Positions 45,295-55,345 of a DNA stretch of 60,212 nt are shown one piece after another (position 1 is the stretch's first letter; every line of letters begins with the position of its first letter). This DNA is from Eggerthellales bacterium. GTDB lineage: Bacteria > Actinomycetota > Coriobacteriia > Coriobacteriales > Eggerthellaceae. A program made the translations under genes and the position numbers. The notes under the pieces are model-generated. The model searched no databases, was not told the origin of the DNA, and saw only the letters and a list, made by a program, of their open reading frames with translations. The stretch spans positions 1 to 60,212 of the forward strand of contig JAQXGX010000159.1 of the NCBI GenBank assembly GCA_029006935.1, written 5' to 3'.

Positions 45295-46593
45295 ATGGCA
45301 ATCAACGCACCTACGGGTTTCAACGACATGCTTCCCGACCAGGCGCTGTTCTGGAACGACTTCCAGGCTACGGCTGCCCGGGTGTTCGGACGCTACGGGT
45401 ACGTGACCATTCAGACCCCGATCATGGAGCAGACGGACCTGTTCGTTCGCGGCATCGGCGAAGCCACCGACGTGGTCTCCAAGGAAATGTTCTCCGCCTT
45501 TTCCGGGGCCAACCTGGAAACCCTGCTGGGTGGCGGCACGGTGAAGGCGAAGAATCGCATGTCCCTTCGCCCCGAAGGCACTGCCGGCGTGGTGCGTGCC
45601 GTGGTGCAGCATGACCTGGTTCCCCAGGGTGCGGCGCCTGCCAAGCTCATGTACGCAGGCCCAATGTTCCGTGCCGAGCGGGTGCAGAAGGGCCGCCTGC
45701 GCCAGTTCCACCAGGTAGGCGTTGAGTGCCTGGGTGCCGAGGCTCCTACCGTGGATGCCGAGGCCATCATCATGCTCATGCGTTTCTTCGCCGAGGTGGG
45801 TATTCCAGCGGATGCCATGACGCTGTTGATCAACTCCATGGGCTGCGAGTCCTGCCGCCCGGCGTACCGGGATGCGGTGAAGGCGTACATGGACGAGCAT
45901 GCGTCCCAGCTGTGCGAAACCTGCCTGACCCGTGCTGAGGTGAACCCCCTGCGGGCCTTCGACTGCAAGAACGAAGACTGCGCTGCGGTCATGGACGGCG
46001 CTCCCCGGATCACCGACCACCTGTGCCCTGACTGCAAGGCTCACTACGCCCAGGTCAAGGAGTTGCTGGACGGTGCCGGCGTGACCTACGTGGAGGACTC
46101 CAAGCTGGTCCGTGGCCTGGACTACTACACCCGCACCGTGTTCGAGGTCCAGGTGGACAACGGCCTGGGCAGCCAGAACGCCATCGGCGGCGGCGGTCGC
46201 TACGACAAGCTGGCAGCTGAGGTTGGCGGGCGAAACACCCCGGGCCTGGGATTTGCCCTGGGCTACGAGCGCTGCTTGCTGGCGCTGCAGGCGGCAGGGG
46301 TGGAAATGCCCAAGGCCGGCAGCTGCGACCTGTTCGTTTCCGTGGTGGAGTCTGCGGGTCAGGCCCCGGCCTTTGCCCTGGTCCAACAGGTCAGGGACGC
46401 AGGCTTTTCCGCGGAGATGGACCACCAGGGACGCAGCGTGAAGAGCCAGTTCAAGCTGGCTAACAAGCTGGGTGCTCGCTTCATCGTGACCCTGGGTCCC
46501 GATGAGCTGGCGGCAGGCCAGGCCACTCTGCGCAACATGGAAACCCATGAAGAGGTGACCATCCCCTTCGATCAGATCGCCTCCTGCCTGTAA
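45295..46593 (+). CDS. hisS: Histidine--tRNA ligase
   Basis: A class II synthetase charging tRNA-His. 432 residues: APTGFNDMLPD at the N-terminus, motif 2 MFRAERVQKGRLRQFHQVG, the histidine loop VRGLDYYTRTVFEV, motif 3 GLGFALGYER, and a C-terminal anticodon-binding domain. The insertion domain carries four Cys pairs or near-pairs (CESC, CETC, CKNEDC, CPDC), a putative zinc site also seen in other bacterial HisRS. It ends before a strong terminator. Confidence 0.97.
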   Translation: MAINAPTGFNDMLPDQALFWNDFQATAARVFGRYGYVTIQTPIMEQTDLFVRGIGEATDVVSKEMFSAFSGANLETLLGGGTVKAKNRMSLRPEGTAGVVRAVVQHDLVPQGAAPAKLMYAGPMFRAERVQKGRLRQFHQVGVECLGAEAPTVDAEAIIMLMRFFAEVGIPADAMTLLINSMGCESCRPAYRDAVKAYMDEHASQLCETCLTRAEVNPLRAFDCKNEDCAAVMDGAPRITDHLCPDCKAHYAQVKELLDGAGVTYVEDSKLVRGLDYYTRTVFEVQVDNGLGSQNAIGGGGRYDKLAAEVGGRNTPGLGFALGYERCLLALQAAGVEMPKAGSCDLFVSVVESAGQAPAFALVQQVRDAGFSAEMDHQGRSVKSQFKLANKLGARFIVTLGPDELAAGQATLRNMETHEEVTIPFDQIASCL

Positions 46594-46630
46594 CGGGCTC
46601 CAGGGCGCTTTCCGGCTCGTACTACCCATC

Positions 46631-46679
46631 AACCGCTTCGGCGCAGGCCAGTCAGGCCTTCCCGCCGGAGCGGTTTTTT
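46631..46679 (+). terminator. Terminator after hisS
   Basis: AACCGCTTCGGCG pairs with CGCCGGAGCGGTT (one mismatch) around an inner GGCC/GGCC stem, followed by six T. Confidence 0.9.
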
Positions 46680-46867
46680 CGTATGCGAGCAAGAAGGTAT
46701 GGAGACCTTGTGCCGCCTTCTCCCGTCTTGGGGCCGCAGGGAAAAACAGAGGCGCACCCGTCCTGCGATTAGAGTACAATAAGCCAGTTTATAAGGAATG
46801 CCAGCGAAATTTACCGGACGGGGATTTCGCCCGTTCGTACAGAAAGCAACAAGGAGCAAGGGCAACC

Positions 46868-48646
46868 ATGACTGACTTTAAGAACACCTACTGCATGCAT
46901 ACCGCTACCTGCGGCCAGCTGCGCAAGGAAGATGTTGACCGCCAGGTCGTGCTTACCGGCTGGGCGTGGCACAACCGCGACCACGGCGGACTTATCTTCT
47001 GCGATCTGCGGGACCGCGAAGGATACACGCAGGTCGTGGTTGACCCAGATTGCGTGACCGCCGACGAGTTCTCCATTGCCGAACATCTGGGCCGCGAGTT
47101 CGTGCTCCAGGTGGAGGGCAAGGTCCGCGCCCGCGGTGAGGGCATGGTCAACCCTAACATGCCCACGGGCGAAATCGAGGTCCTGGCAACGGCCCTGAAG
47201 GTGCTGAATACTTCCGTGACCCCGCCCTTCAGCATCGAGGATGGCATCGAAACCGACGAGACCACCCGTATGAAGTGGCGCTATCTGGACCTTCGTCGTC
47301 CGGAGATGTACGCCAACATCAAGCTGCGTCATGTAGTGGCCCAGTCCCTGCGCAACTCCCTGAACAAGCGCGGCTTCCTTGAGGTGGAGACTCCGATCCT
47401 GGCGAACTCCACTCCCGAAGGCGCCCGCGACTACATTGTTCCCTCCCGCCCCAACCCGGGCAAGTTCTATGCCCTGCCCCAGTCTCCCCAGCAGTTCAAG
47501 CAGATGCTCATGGCCGGCGGCATCGAGCGCTACTACCAGGTAGCTCGCTGCTTCCGTGACGAGGACCTGCGCGCTGACCGCCAGCCCGAGTTCACCCAGA
47601 TCGACATCGAGATGTCCTTCGTCCGCGGTGACGACGTGATCGACATGATGGAAGACGTCATGCGGGAGCTGTTGGAGACCGTGGGGATCGATCATCCCTT
47701 CCCTCTGCAGCGCATGCAGTACAGGGAAGCCATGGACCGCTTCGGCTGCGATCGTCCCGACGTGCGCTTTGGCATGGAGCTGGTTGACCTGACGGAGATC
47801 GTCCGCGGCTGCGGCTTCGGTGTGTTCGCCAAGGCCGTTGACGCCGGCGGCGTGGTCAAGTGCATCAACTGCAAGGGTGCCGGCGACTGGTCCCGCGGCG
47901 AGGTGGAGAAGCTGGCCAAGGTTGCCGAGGAAAACGGCGCCAAGGGCATGGCCTGGATCGCCTTCACCACCGACGGCAAGGAGAAGAGCCCCATCATCAA
48001 GTTCTTCGACGACGAAACCTACGCCGCTATCAAGGAAGCGGCTGATGCCCAGCCCGGTGACCTGCTGCTGTTCGGCGCCGACACCTACGAAACCGTGTCT
48101 GCCGTGCTCTCCGCTCTGCGTCTGACCATGGCCGAGCGTCTGAACGTGCCCCGGGAAGGCCACGCTCTGCTGTGGGTGGTGAACTTCCCCATGTTCCGCT
48201 ATGACGAAGAGCAGGGCAAGTACGCTGCCGAGCATCATCCCTTCACCCATGTGCTGGATGAAGACCTGGATAAGATCGAGGATGCTCCCCTGGAGTGCGG
48301 ATCCTACTCCTACGACATTGTCATGGACGGCTTTGAGCTGGGCGGTGGATCCATTCGTATACACAACGCAGAGGAGCAGAAGCGGGTGCTTCGCCGCTGC
48401 GGTGTTTCCGAGGAGGACCTGGAGGCTAAGTTCGGCCACCTGATCCACGCCCTGGAGCTGGGCACTCCGCCCCATGGCGGCATTGCCCTGGGTCTGGACC
48501 GCCTGGTCATGCTGCTTGCCGGCAAGCCGTCCATCCGCGACGTCATCGCCTTCCCCAAGACCTCCTCTGCCTCTGACCCCATGACCGGAGCGCCGAACCA
48601 GGTCACCGGACGTCAGCTGAAGGAAGTGAACCTGCGCATTCTGTAG
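46868..48646 (+). CDS. aspS: Aspartate--tRNA ligase
   Basis: A bacterial-type class II synthetase of 592 residues. It has an N-terminal OB-fold anticodon domain (VLTGWAWHNRDHGGLIFCDL), motif 2 with CFRDEDLRADRQPEFTQ, the bacterial GAD insertion in the middle, and motif 3 GLDRLVMLLAGKPSIRD. Whether it is discriminating or also charges tRNA-Asn depends on residues I cannot judge. A TACAAT -10-like element lies at 46775-46780, without a good -35. Confidence 0.97.
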   Translation: MTDFKNTYCMHTATCGQLRKEDVDRQVVLTGWAWHNRDHGGLIFCDLRDREGYTQVVVDPDCVTADEFSIAEHLGREFVLQVEGKVRARGEGMVNPNMPTGEIEVLATALKVLNTSVTPPFSIEDGIETDETTRMKWRYLDLRRPEMYANIKLRHVVAQSLRNSLNKRGFLEVETPILANSTPEGARDYIVPSRPNPGKFYALPQSPQQFKQMLMAGGIERYYQVARCFRDEDLRADRQPEFTQIDIEMSFVRGDDVIDMMEDVMRELLETVGIDHPFPLQRMQYREAMDRFGCDRPDVRFGMELVDLTEIVRGCGFGVFAKAVDAGGVVKCINCKGAGDWSRGEVEKLAKVAEENGAKGMAWIAFTTDGKEKSPIIKFFDDETYAAIKEAADAQPGDLLLFGADTYETVSAVLSALRLTMAERLNVPREGHALLWVVNFPMFRYDEEQGKYAAEHHPFTHVLDEDLDKIEDAPLECGSYSYDIVMDGFELGGGSIRIHNAEEQKRVLRRCGVSEEDLEAKFGHLIHALELGTPPHGGIALGLDRLVMLLAGKPSIRDVIAFPKTSSASDPMTGAPNQVTGRQLKEVNLRIL

Positions 48647-48670
48647 GTGATTGCGCCACCCTGGATTCAC

Positions 48671-48694
48671 AAGGCCCGCTCCCGCGGGCCTTTG
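48671..48694 (+). terminator. Terminator after aspS
   Basis: AAGGCCCGC-TCCC-GCGGGCCTT with a short T tail. Confidence 0.7.
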
Positions 48695-48811
48695 CCCTGT
48701 TCAGAGCAGGCAGGAACCTTGGGGAGTATGTGGCTTTCCTGGTGGTTTTTCCGCTCGAAGGGCAATGCAGTATTATTTGCAATTGAACATAAAAGATAGC
48801 AAGAGGTACCC

Positions 48812-50629
<1,818 letters not shown>

Positions 50630-50641
50630 TAGTACGTTGAG

Positions 50642-50669
50642 GGGCGAAGGGCCGGCGGGTCCTTCGCCC
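50642..50669 (+). terminator. Hairpin after typA
   Basis: A perfect 9-bp stem with a 10-nt loop and no T-run; it could be a weak terminator or an RNA-stability element. Confidence 0.45.
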
Positions 50670-50716
50670 TGAAGCATAGATGCAAGCGAACGCTGTTCGA
50701 AAGAAAGTGGGGCTGT

Positions 50717-51859
50717 ATGAAGAAGAAGACCTTGGCCTGCGTTATGAGCGCAGCGGTTCTTTCCGCCATGTGCCTGGTGGGCGTTTCCGGCTGCGGTGCA
50801 AAGCAGGTGGCGGCTACCGTCGAGGGTACGGAGATTGCCGAGGAAACCATCACCAACGATATCCAGAACATGCGCGCCAGCAATGACCTGGAGGACGAAG
50901 AGGCGTGGAAGGAGTACCTGACCCAGAACGGCTACACGGTGGAGAGCCTGCGCGAGGAAGCCATCGATGCCTACGTGAAGAAGGAGCTCATCAAGAAGGC
51001 CGCCGCCGAAAACGAGGTCACGGTCGAGGACAGCTCCGTGCAGGCCATGGTGGATCAGATGAAGGCCAACTATGAGGACGACAAGGCCTGGCAGCAGGCG
51101 CTGAGCTCCGCGAACATGACCGAGGATCAGTACAAGGACAACATCAGGGCCTCCATGCTGCAGCAGTCCCTTATGGAGAAGGTGATCAAGGAAGAGGAGC
51201 CTTCCAAGGACGACCTGCTCATGTACGCGAAGATCTATTCCTCCTACAGCTGGGATGGGGCTAAGAAGTCCTCCCATATCCTGTTCGACGCGTCGGATGA
51301 AAAGACCGCCAAGGACGTGCTGAAGCAGATCAACGATGGCAAGATCGGCTTTGCCAAGGCTGCGAAGAAGTACTCCAAGGACACCGGTTCTGCCGAGGAC
51401 GGCGGCAACGTGGGTTGGGATTGCCTGAACAGCTTTGTGAGCGAGTACACGGATGCGCTGGACAAGCTGAAGAAGGACCAGGTCAGCGACTTGGTGAAGT
51501 CTCAGTACGGATTCCATATCATCAAGTGTACCGATGTGTACAACGCCCCGAAGGAGCTGACCAAGGTAAGCCAGCTTCCTGACGAGATGGTGGATTTCCT
51601 GAAGAACCAGGTTTCCTCCTACAACCGCGAGTCCAAGTTCGAGGAGTGGCTGGAAAAGTACAAGGAAGAGGCTTCGGTGGAGATCGCCGACATGCCCGAG
51701 GACCTGCCCTACTACGTTGCTCTGGAAGAAGACTCCGCTGATGAGGCTGGCGACGAGGACGCTGATGACGCCGCTGCCGCGGGTGACGGGGAGACCGGAG
51801 CGGACGAGACCGCGGATGGCTCCGCCGAAAAGGCAGACAGCAAGGAAGAGTCCAAGTAA
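50717..51859 (+). CDS. PrsA/SurA-like peptidyl-prolyl isomerase lipoprotein
   Basis: 380 residues. It has a basic N-terminus, a hydrophobic stretch and the lipobox VSGC, so Cys26 should be lipidated and anchored outside the membrane. A SurA/trigger-factor-like helical region (~30-180) is followed by a parvulin domain (~187-275) with SSHILFDASDEKTAKDVL and GSAEDGGNVGW. A further helical stretch and an acidic Ala/Asp/Glu tail (~335-380) end the protein. It folds or chaperones exported proteins. The parvulin His/Asp core looks partly preserved; isomerase activity is not assured. The ABC ATPase gene starts 2 nt after its stop. Confidence 0.88.
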   Translation: MKKKTLACVMSAAVLSAMCLVGVSGCGAKQVAATVEGTEIAEETITNDIQNMRASNDLEDEEAWKEYLTQNGYTVESLREEAIDAYVKKELIKKAAAENEVTVEDSSVQAMVDQMKANYEDDKAWQQALSSANMTEDQYKDNIRASMLQQSLMEKVIKEEEPSKDDLLMYAKIYSSYSWDGAKKSSHILFDASDEKTAKDVLKQINDGKIGFAKAAKKYSKDTGSAEDGGNVGWDCLNSFVSEYTDALDKLKKDQVSDLVKSQYGFHIIKCTDVYNAPKELTKVSQLPDEMVDFLKNQVSSYNRESKFEEWLEKYKEEASVEIADMPEDLPYYVALEEDSADEAGDEDADDAAAAGDGETGADETADGSAEKADSKEESK

Positions 51860-51861
51860 CC

Positions 51862-52653
51862 ATGGCCCAGGATGCGTTTCTGCGCCTGCATGATGCCGTG
51901 GTGCGTCGGTCTGGGAAGAGCATTCTTCAGATCGATGACTTCGAGCTGGACTTTGGACAGCACCTGGCTCTTCTGGGGCCTAACGGTTCCGGCAAGTCCA
52001 CGTTCATTCAGCTGATCACCCGCGAGGTCCTCCCGCTTTACCGGGAGGACCCGGCGGTTCTGTTCATGGGCAATCCCCGCGCCACCTTAGCCCAGGTCAA
52101 GAAGACGGTGGGTATGGTGTCAGCCACCATGCAGGACCAGATCACGGTGCATCTTCCGGTGCTGGAGGTAGTGGTCGGCGGGCTCTATGGCACCCTGGGG
52201 CTGCCTCATGGGACGGAGCTGTTGGAGGCAGACGCCCAGGCTGCCCGAACTGCCTTGGATGAGCTAGGGGTGCTTGACCTGGCTGATCGGGATGTGATGA
52301 CCCTTTCCACCGGTCAGGCGCGCAGGGTCCTGATTGCTCGCGCCCTGATCCACGGTCCTAAGGTGCTGGTGCTAGACGAGCCCTGCACGGGGCTGGATCC
52401 CGCGGGAATGTTTCAGGTGCGCAGGAGCATGCGCCAGCTTGCCCAGCGGGGCGTGACGCTGGTGCTGGTCACCCATTATCCGGAGGACATCGTTCCAGAG
52501 ATCCAGCGGATGGTGCTCTTGAAAGGGGGCAGGGTGTTTGCCGATGGTCCCAAGGACCAGCTTATGACCAGCCGGTACATGACGGAGTTGTTCGATGTGC
52601 CGCTGCAGGCTTCCAGAACAGGGGATTATTTTTCTCTTGTAGGTGCGTATTAA
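51862..52653 (+). CDS. ABC transporter ATP-binding protein, no permease nearby
   Basis: 263 residues, a single nucleotide-binding domain. Walker A is GPNGSGKST (39-47), the signature is LSTGQARRV rather than LSGGQ, Walker B is VLVLDEPCTGLDP, and the switch His is in LVTHYPED. Q-loop position: MVSATMQDQ. No membrane subunit is adjacent. It resembles soluble, molybdate-type or YlmA-like ATPases. Co-transcription with the PrsA-like gene is likely because of the 2-nt gap. The substrate is unknown. Confidence 0.88.
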   Translation: MAQDAFLRLHDAVVRRSGKSILQIDDFELDFGQHLALLGPNGSGKSTFIQLITREVLPLYREDPAVLFMGNPRATLAQVKKTVGMVSATMQDQITVHLPVLEVVVGGLYGTLGLPHGTELLEADAQAARTALDELGVLDLADRDVMTLSTGQARRVLIARALIHGPKVLVLDEPCTGLDPAGMFQVRRSMRQLAQRGVTLVLVTHYPEDIVPEIQRMVLLKGGRVFADGPKDQLMTSRYMTELFDVPLQASRTGDYFSLVGAY

Positions 52654-52705
52654 ATAGGCTATACTTTCTAAACGCGCTTGAGCGAATAGCTTGAGTTTCG
52701 GCAAT

Positions 52706-52797
52706 GGAGAGATGTCCGAGCTGGCCGAAGGAGCACGATTGGAAATCGTGTATACCCCAAAAGGGTATCTGGGGTTCGAATCCCCATCTCTCCGCCA
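52706..52797 (+). tRNA. tRNA-Ser (anticodon GGA)
   Basis: Class II with a long variable arm (TACCCC..GGGGTA type). Acceptor GGAGAGA/TCTCTCC, anticodon loop TTGGAAA, T-loop GGTTCGAATCC, and GCCA end encoded. A -10-like TATACT lies at 52670-52675. Confidence 0.96.
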
Positions 52798-52807
52798 TTG
52801 AGCTTGC

Positions 52808-52831
52808 GACCCCCAGCAATGGGGGTCTTTT
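52808..52831 (+). terminator. Terminator after tRNA-Ser(GGA)
   Basis: GACCCCC-AGCAAT-GGGGGTC followed by TTTT. Confidence 0.85.
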
Positions 52832-52876
52832 CGTTGCCAGGGCTCTTCCGGGGGATTCGAACCGGTGAGGCTCTTC

Positions 52877-52885
52877 TGATATACT
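52877..52885 (+). promoter_or_regulatory. Extended -10 of tRNA-Ser(CGA)
   Basis: TGATATACT, 19 bp before the tRNA; a TTCGAA at 52856-52861 is at 18-bp spacing but weak as a -35. Confidence 0.5.
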
Positions 52886-52904
52886 AGTGCGGCTAATTGA
52901 ATAC

Positions 52905-52997
52905 GGAGGGTTGGCCGAGTGGTTGAAGGCGGCAGTCTCGAAAACTGTTTTAGCGGTATTCCCGCTAACGAGGGTTCGAATCCCTCATCCTCCGCCA
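52905..52997 (+). tRNA. tRNA-Ser (anticodon CGA)
   Basis: Class II. Acceptor GGAGGGT/ATCCTCC (one G-U), anticodon arm CAGT-CTCGAAA-ACTG, a long variable arm (TAGCGG..CCGCTA) and encoded GCCA. Its last 20 bases are repeated downstream (53171-53190). Confidence 0.96.
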
Positions 52998-53063
52998 TCT
53001 GTATTGTCAGGCTCCCTGCGACGGGGGCCTTTTCGCTGCCGGGGCTCTTCCGGGGGATTCGAA
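52978..53063 (+). repeat. 86-bp direct repeat, copy 1 (tRNA-Ser 3' end plus terminator)
   Basis: It starts in the T-loop of tRNA-Ser(CGA) and runs through the terminator to CTTCCGGGGGATTCGAA. Copy 2 lies 193 bp downstream with one difference (C versus T at 53036/53229). The first 20 bases are exactly the tRNA 3' end through CCA. Confidence 0.93.
53010..53033 (+). terminator. Terminator after tRNA-Ser(CGA)
   Basis: GGCTCCC-TGCGAC-GGGGGCC followed by TTTT. An identical hairpin recurs at 53203-53226 as part of the direct repeat. Confidence 0.8.
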
Positions 53064-53170
53064 CCGATGAGGTGAAATTCCGTTAAGAAAACGTGCCGGT
53101 GGCACGTTTTTAGGAATTTGCCCGACCGAGCCTGCGAGGGAGGGGCAGAGCGCCCGCGAAGCGGACGCGG

Positions 53171-53256
53171 GAATCCCTCATCCTCCGCCATCTGTATTGT
53201 CAGGCTCCCTGCGACGGGGGCCTTTTCGTTGCCGGGGCTCTTCCGGGGGATTCGAA
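53171..53256 (+). repeat. 86-bp direct repeat, copy 2
   Basis: 85 of 86 bases match copy 1. It carries the tRNA-Ser 3' end but not the 5' part, so it is not a tRNA gene. The layout is that of attL/attR left by a tRNA-targeting integrative element, or of a local duplication. Confidence 0.93.
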
Positions 53257-53340
53257 TGTAGGGTCCCTGTGAAGCGCGCGGTTTTCGTCTAAACTAGGCA
53301 TCACTACTACCACAGAACACCATCTGCGAAAGGAACGATC

Positions 53341-53865
53341 ATGTCTGACCGCGTTGTGGAGAATGCATCCGAAGAAATCCCCGAAATTCCCGAAATCGTA
53401 GAGCAGGTCCTGCTCATGGCCCTGGACGAGGCTAAGAACACCATGGTTGCCGGCGATGACGTAGTCCCCTTCACCTGCCTGGCGGTGAAGGAGAATGTGT
53501 TCATAGAAACTCACCCCGGCGACGACGCCGACGAATGCTTTGCCAAGGCCAAGAAGGAGGTGTCCAACGCCCGCGGCGCCGCGGCTTACGCTTTCTGCTA
53601 CGACGGATTCGTGGATACGGACGACGGCGTGCTGGACGTGATCATCGCTGAGGGCGGCCTGCCCGGCTCCCCCGACGGCTTTGCCATCGGCATGATCTAC
53701 GAGGAAACCGAGGAGGGCTTCTCCATTGACGAGGAGCCGGTGTACATCGGCGAAGCTCCCAACTTCATGATGGACCTGTACGAGCCCGGCCTGTACGACG
53801 AAGACGAGATCAACCAGAAGTATCTGGAAGAAGCCTTCGGTGTGGACGAAGAGGAAGCCGAATAG
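53341..53865 (+). CDS. Acidic protein of unknown function
   Basis: 174 residues, very rich in Asp and Glu, especially in both ends. There is no membrane segment and no motif I recognise. The middle (VVPFTCLAVKENVFIETHPGD, ARGAAAYAFCYDGFVDTDDG) suggests an alternating alpha/beta fold, perhaps nuclease- or ATPase-inhibitor-like, but this is not evidence of function. The ATG follows AAAGGAACG. It is monocistronic, followed by a terminator (53970-54001). Confidence 0.75.
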   Translation: MSDRVVENASEEIPEIPEIVEQVLLMALDEAKNTMVAGDDVVPFTCLAVKENVFIETHPGDDADECFAKAKKEVSNARGAAAYAFCYDGFVDTDDGVLDVIIAEGGLPGSPDGFAIGMIYEETEEGFSIDEEPVYIGEAPNFMMDLYEPGLYDEDEINQKYLEEAFGVDEEEAE

Positions 53866-53969
53866 GTTTTCCAGAGAACCACACCGCCAGCGACCTTCGC
53901 TAAAGACCTAAAGGGTCCAACATTGGGAATCCGTTGGGAATTTTGAGAAGAGCAGCGGGAAACGAACGA

Positions 53970-54001
53970 GGCTGCGTGCTGGAAGGCGCGCAGCCCTTTT
54001 T
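53970..54001 (+). terminator. Terminator after the acidic-protein gene
   Basis: GGCTGCGTGC pairs with GCGCGCAGCC (one G-U/mismatch position), then CTTTTT. Confidence 0.85.
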
Positions 54002-54139
54002 GCATTTTCGGGAAGGGCGCGAAGAATCTTCGCCCGTAGTATGTGCAGTCAAGGAGTCCTGGCCAGAAAGAGGGGTGCATGAATCGGACCTGATGTTTGT
54101 GATGGAAATGTGAGCGGGAGCAAACGGCAAAGTTGAACC

Positions 54140-54168
54140 TTGTGCAGGAAAAATGGCTTTGATAAAAT
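54140..54168 (+). promoter_or_regulatory. rpsF: Promoter of rpsF-ssb-rpsR-rplI
   Basis: TTGTGC, a 17-bp spacer and TAAAAT. The leader before rpsF is ~70 nt with a full AAAGGAGGTGA ribosome site; no S6/S18-binding RNA motif was identified. Confidence 0.7.
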
Positions 54169-54241
54169 AGACAGGCTAATCCTGCTCCGGGTTATCTGCC
54201 TTCACAGCCCCGGAGCCGTAAAGACCAAAGGAGGTGAGCTG

Positions 54242-54535
54242 ATGAAGGCTTACGAACTGCTGTTTTTTGTCGCTCCGACGATTGATGAGGAAACTCGCCT
54301 GGCAGTCATGAAGCGCATCGAGAACACGATCGCTGCAGACAATGGTGTGGTTGACAACGTTGACGAGTGGGGCAAGCGCAAACTCGCTTACGAGATCAAC
54401 GGTTTGACCGAGGGTAGCTACACCCTGATCGATTTCCATGCAACTCCCGAAAGCATTGCAGAGCTGGATCGTATTCTGCGCATCAACGATGCTGTTGTGC
54501 GTCATATGATCGTCAAGCGCACTGACCGTGACTAA
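54242..54535 (+). CDS. rpsF: 30S ribosomal protein S6
   Basis: 97 residues starting MKAYELLFFVAPTIDEE, with WGKRKLAYEINGLTEGSY typical of S6, a central-domain 30S protein that binds with S18. The ATG at 54242 sits behind a near-perfect Shine-Dalgarno. First gene of rpsF-ssb-rpsR-rplI. Confidence 0.98.
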   Translation: MKAYELLFFVAPTIDEETRLAVMKRIENTIAADNGVVDNVDEWGKRKLAYEINGLTEGSYTLIDFHATPESIAELDRILRINDAVVRHMIVKRTDRD

Positions 54536-54587
54536 TCATCACAATGAGGCCGGCGCCTAGCCGACCCCGCATGGAAAGAGGAAGAAC

Positions 54588-55049
54588 ATGAGCATCAACA
54601 AGGTGATAATCAGCGGCAACCTGACGCGTGACCCCGAGCTGCGCTCCACTGCAGGCGGCATGCCTGTGCTGGGCTTTGGCGTGGCTGTGAACGACCGCCG
54701 GCGCAATGCGCAGACGGGCGAGTGGGAAGATTATCCGAACTTCATCGACTGCACCATGTTCGGCACCCGTGGCCAGGCTCTTCACAAGTACCTGCAGAAG
54801 GGCACGAAGGTTGCCATCGAAGGCAAGCTTCGTTGGAGCCAGTGGGAACGGGACGGACAGAAGCGCAGCAAGATCGAAGTGATCGTGGACGAGCTGGAAT
54901 TCATGTCCAGCCGCAGCGGTGCTCCCCAGCCTGCCGCAAGCGTACCCATGACGCAGAGCTACGCTCCCCAGCCCAGCTATGCGCCCATGCCGTCCATGCC
55001 GGCTGTTGATGCTGCTTCTTCCGTTTACGACGAAGACATCCCGTTTTAA
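54588..55049 (+). CDS. ssb: Single-stranded DNA-binding protein
   Basis: 153 residues with an OB-fold ([48 protein letters not shown]), a Pro/Gln/Ser-rich linker and the acidic tip DEDIPF that recruits replication and repair partners. It covers exposed DNA at forks. Its position between S6 and S18 genes is conserved in bacteria. Confidence 0.97.
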   Translation: MSINKVIISGNLTRDPELRSTAGGMPVLGFGVAVNDRRRNAQTGEWEDYPNFIDCTMFGTRGQALHKYLQKGTKVAIEGKLRWSQWERDGQKRSKIEVIVDELEFMSSRSGAPQPAASVPMTQSYAPQPSYAPMPSMPAVDAASSVYDEDIPF

Positions 55050-55069
55050 GCGAACGAAAGAGGTTGAAA

Positions 55070-55333
55070 ATGGCCGACTATCAGAAGCAGCCTCGTCGCA
55101 AGTACTGTCAGTTCTGCAAGGAAGATGCGCAGTACGTCGACTACAAGGACACCCAGCTGCTCCGCAAGTATGTCACCGACCGCGGCAAGATCAAGCCCCG
55201 TCGCGTGACCGGCGCTTGCACCCAGCATCAGCGTGACATCGCAAATGCCGTGAAGCGTGCTCGCACCATGGCTCTGATGCCGTACACTGTTCCTTCTATC
55301 AGCGGTCGTGGCGATCGCCGCAAGCGCGACTAA
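55070..55333 (+). CDS. rpsR: 30S ribosomal protein S18
   Basis: 87 residues from the ATG at 55070 (AGAGG upstream; a TTG two codons earlier is not favoured). KYCQFCKED near the N-terminus and [18 protein letters not shown] are diagnostic. The CxxC plus later Cys suggests the zinc-binding C+ form, whose relatives lacking the cysteines are induced under zinc starvation in some actinobacteria. Confidence 0.97.
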   Translation: MADYQKQPRRKYCQFCKEDAQYVDYKDTQLLRKYVTDRGKIKPRRVTGACTQHQRDIANAVKRARTMALMPYTVPSISGRGDRRKRD

Positions 55334-55345
55334 GGGAGGATCAGC

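Larger units (their letters stand above)
52998..53340. other. 343-bp gene-free stretch after the tRNA-Ser pair
   Basis: It holds the two direct repeats. Between them are a perfect AAAACGTGCC-GGT-GGCACGTTTT hairpin (53089-53111) and a GC-rich block with a GCGCCCGC/GCGGACGC stem. The segment CTCTTCCGGGGGATTCGAA occurs three times (about 52843, 53045 and 53238). No credible coding frame is seen. Confidence 0.7.
53866..54241. other. 376-bp intergenic region before rpsF
   Basis: It contains a terminator for the acidic-protein gene (53970-54001) and the rpsF promoter (54140-54168). I see no gene in the intervening ~140 bp. Confidence 0.75.

Noticed and set aside
42811-46779. A 1322-codon open frame on the minus strand opposite the large orphan and hisS
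   Set aside because: It is antisense to a clear hisS gene and to a well-formed coding frame. Long antisense frames arise from the G/C-ending codons of this genome. No ribosome site or family motif is seen.
52372-52998. Minus-strand frames with MAEDEGFEPSL-like starts over the tRNA-Ser genes
   Set aside because: These are translations of tRNA sequence in reverse, a familiar annotation artefact.
53089-53111. Hairpin AAAACGTGCC/GGCACGTTTT as a parS or operator
   Set aside because: Its centre is not CACGTG and the flanks do not match parS; more likely a terminator-like stem.
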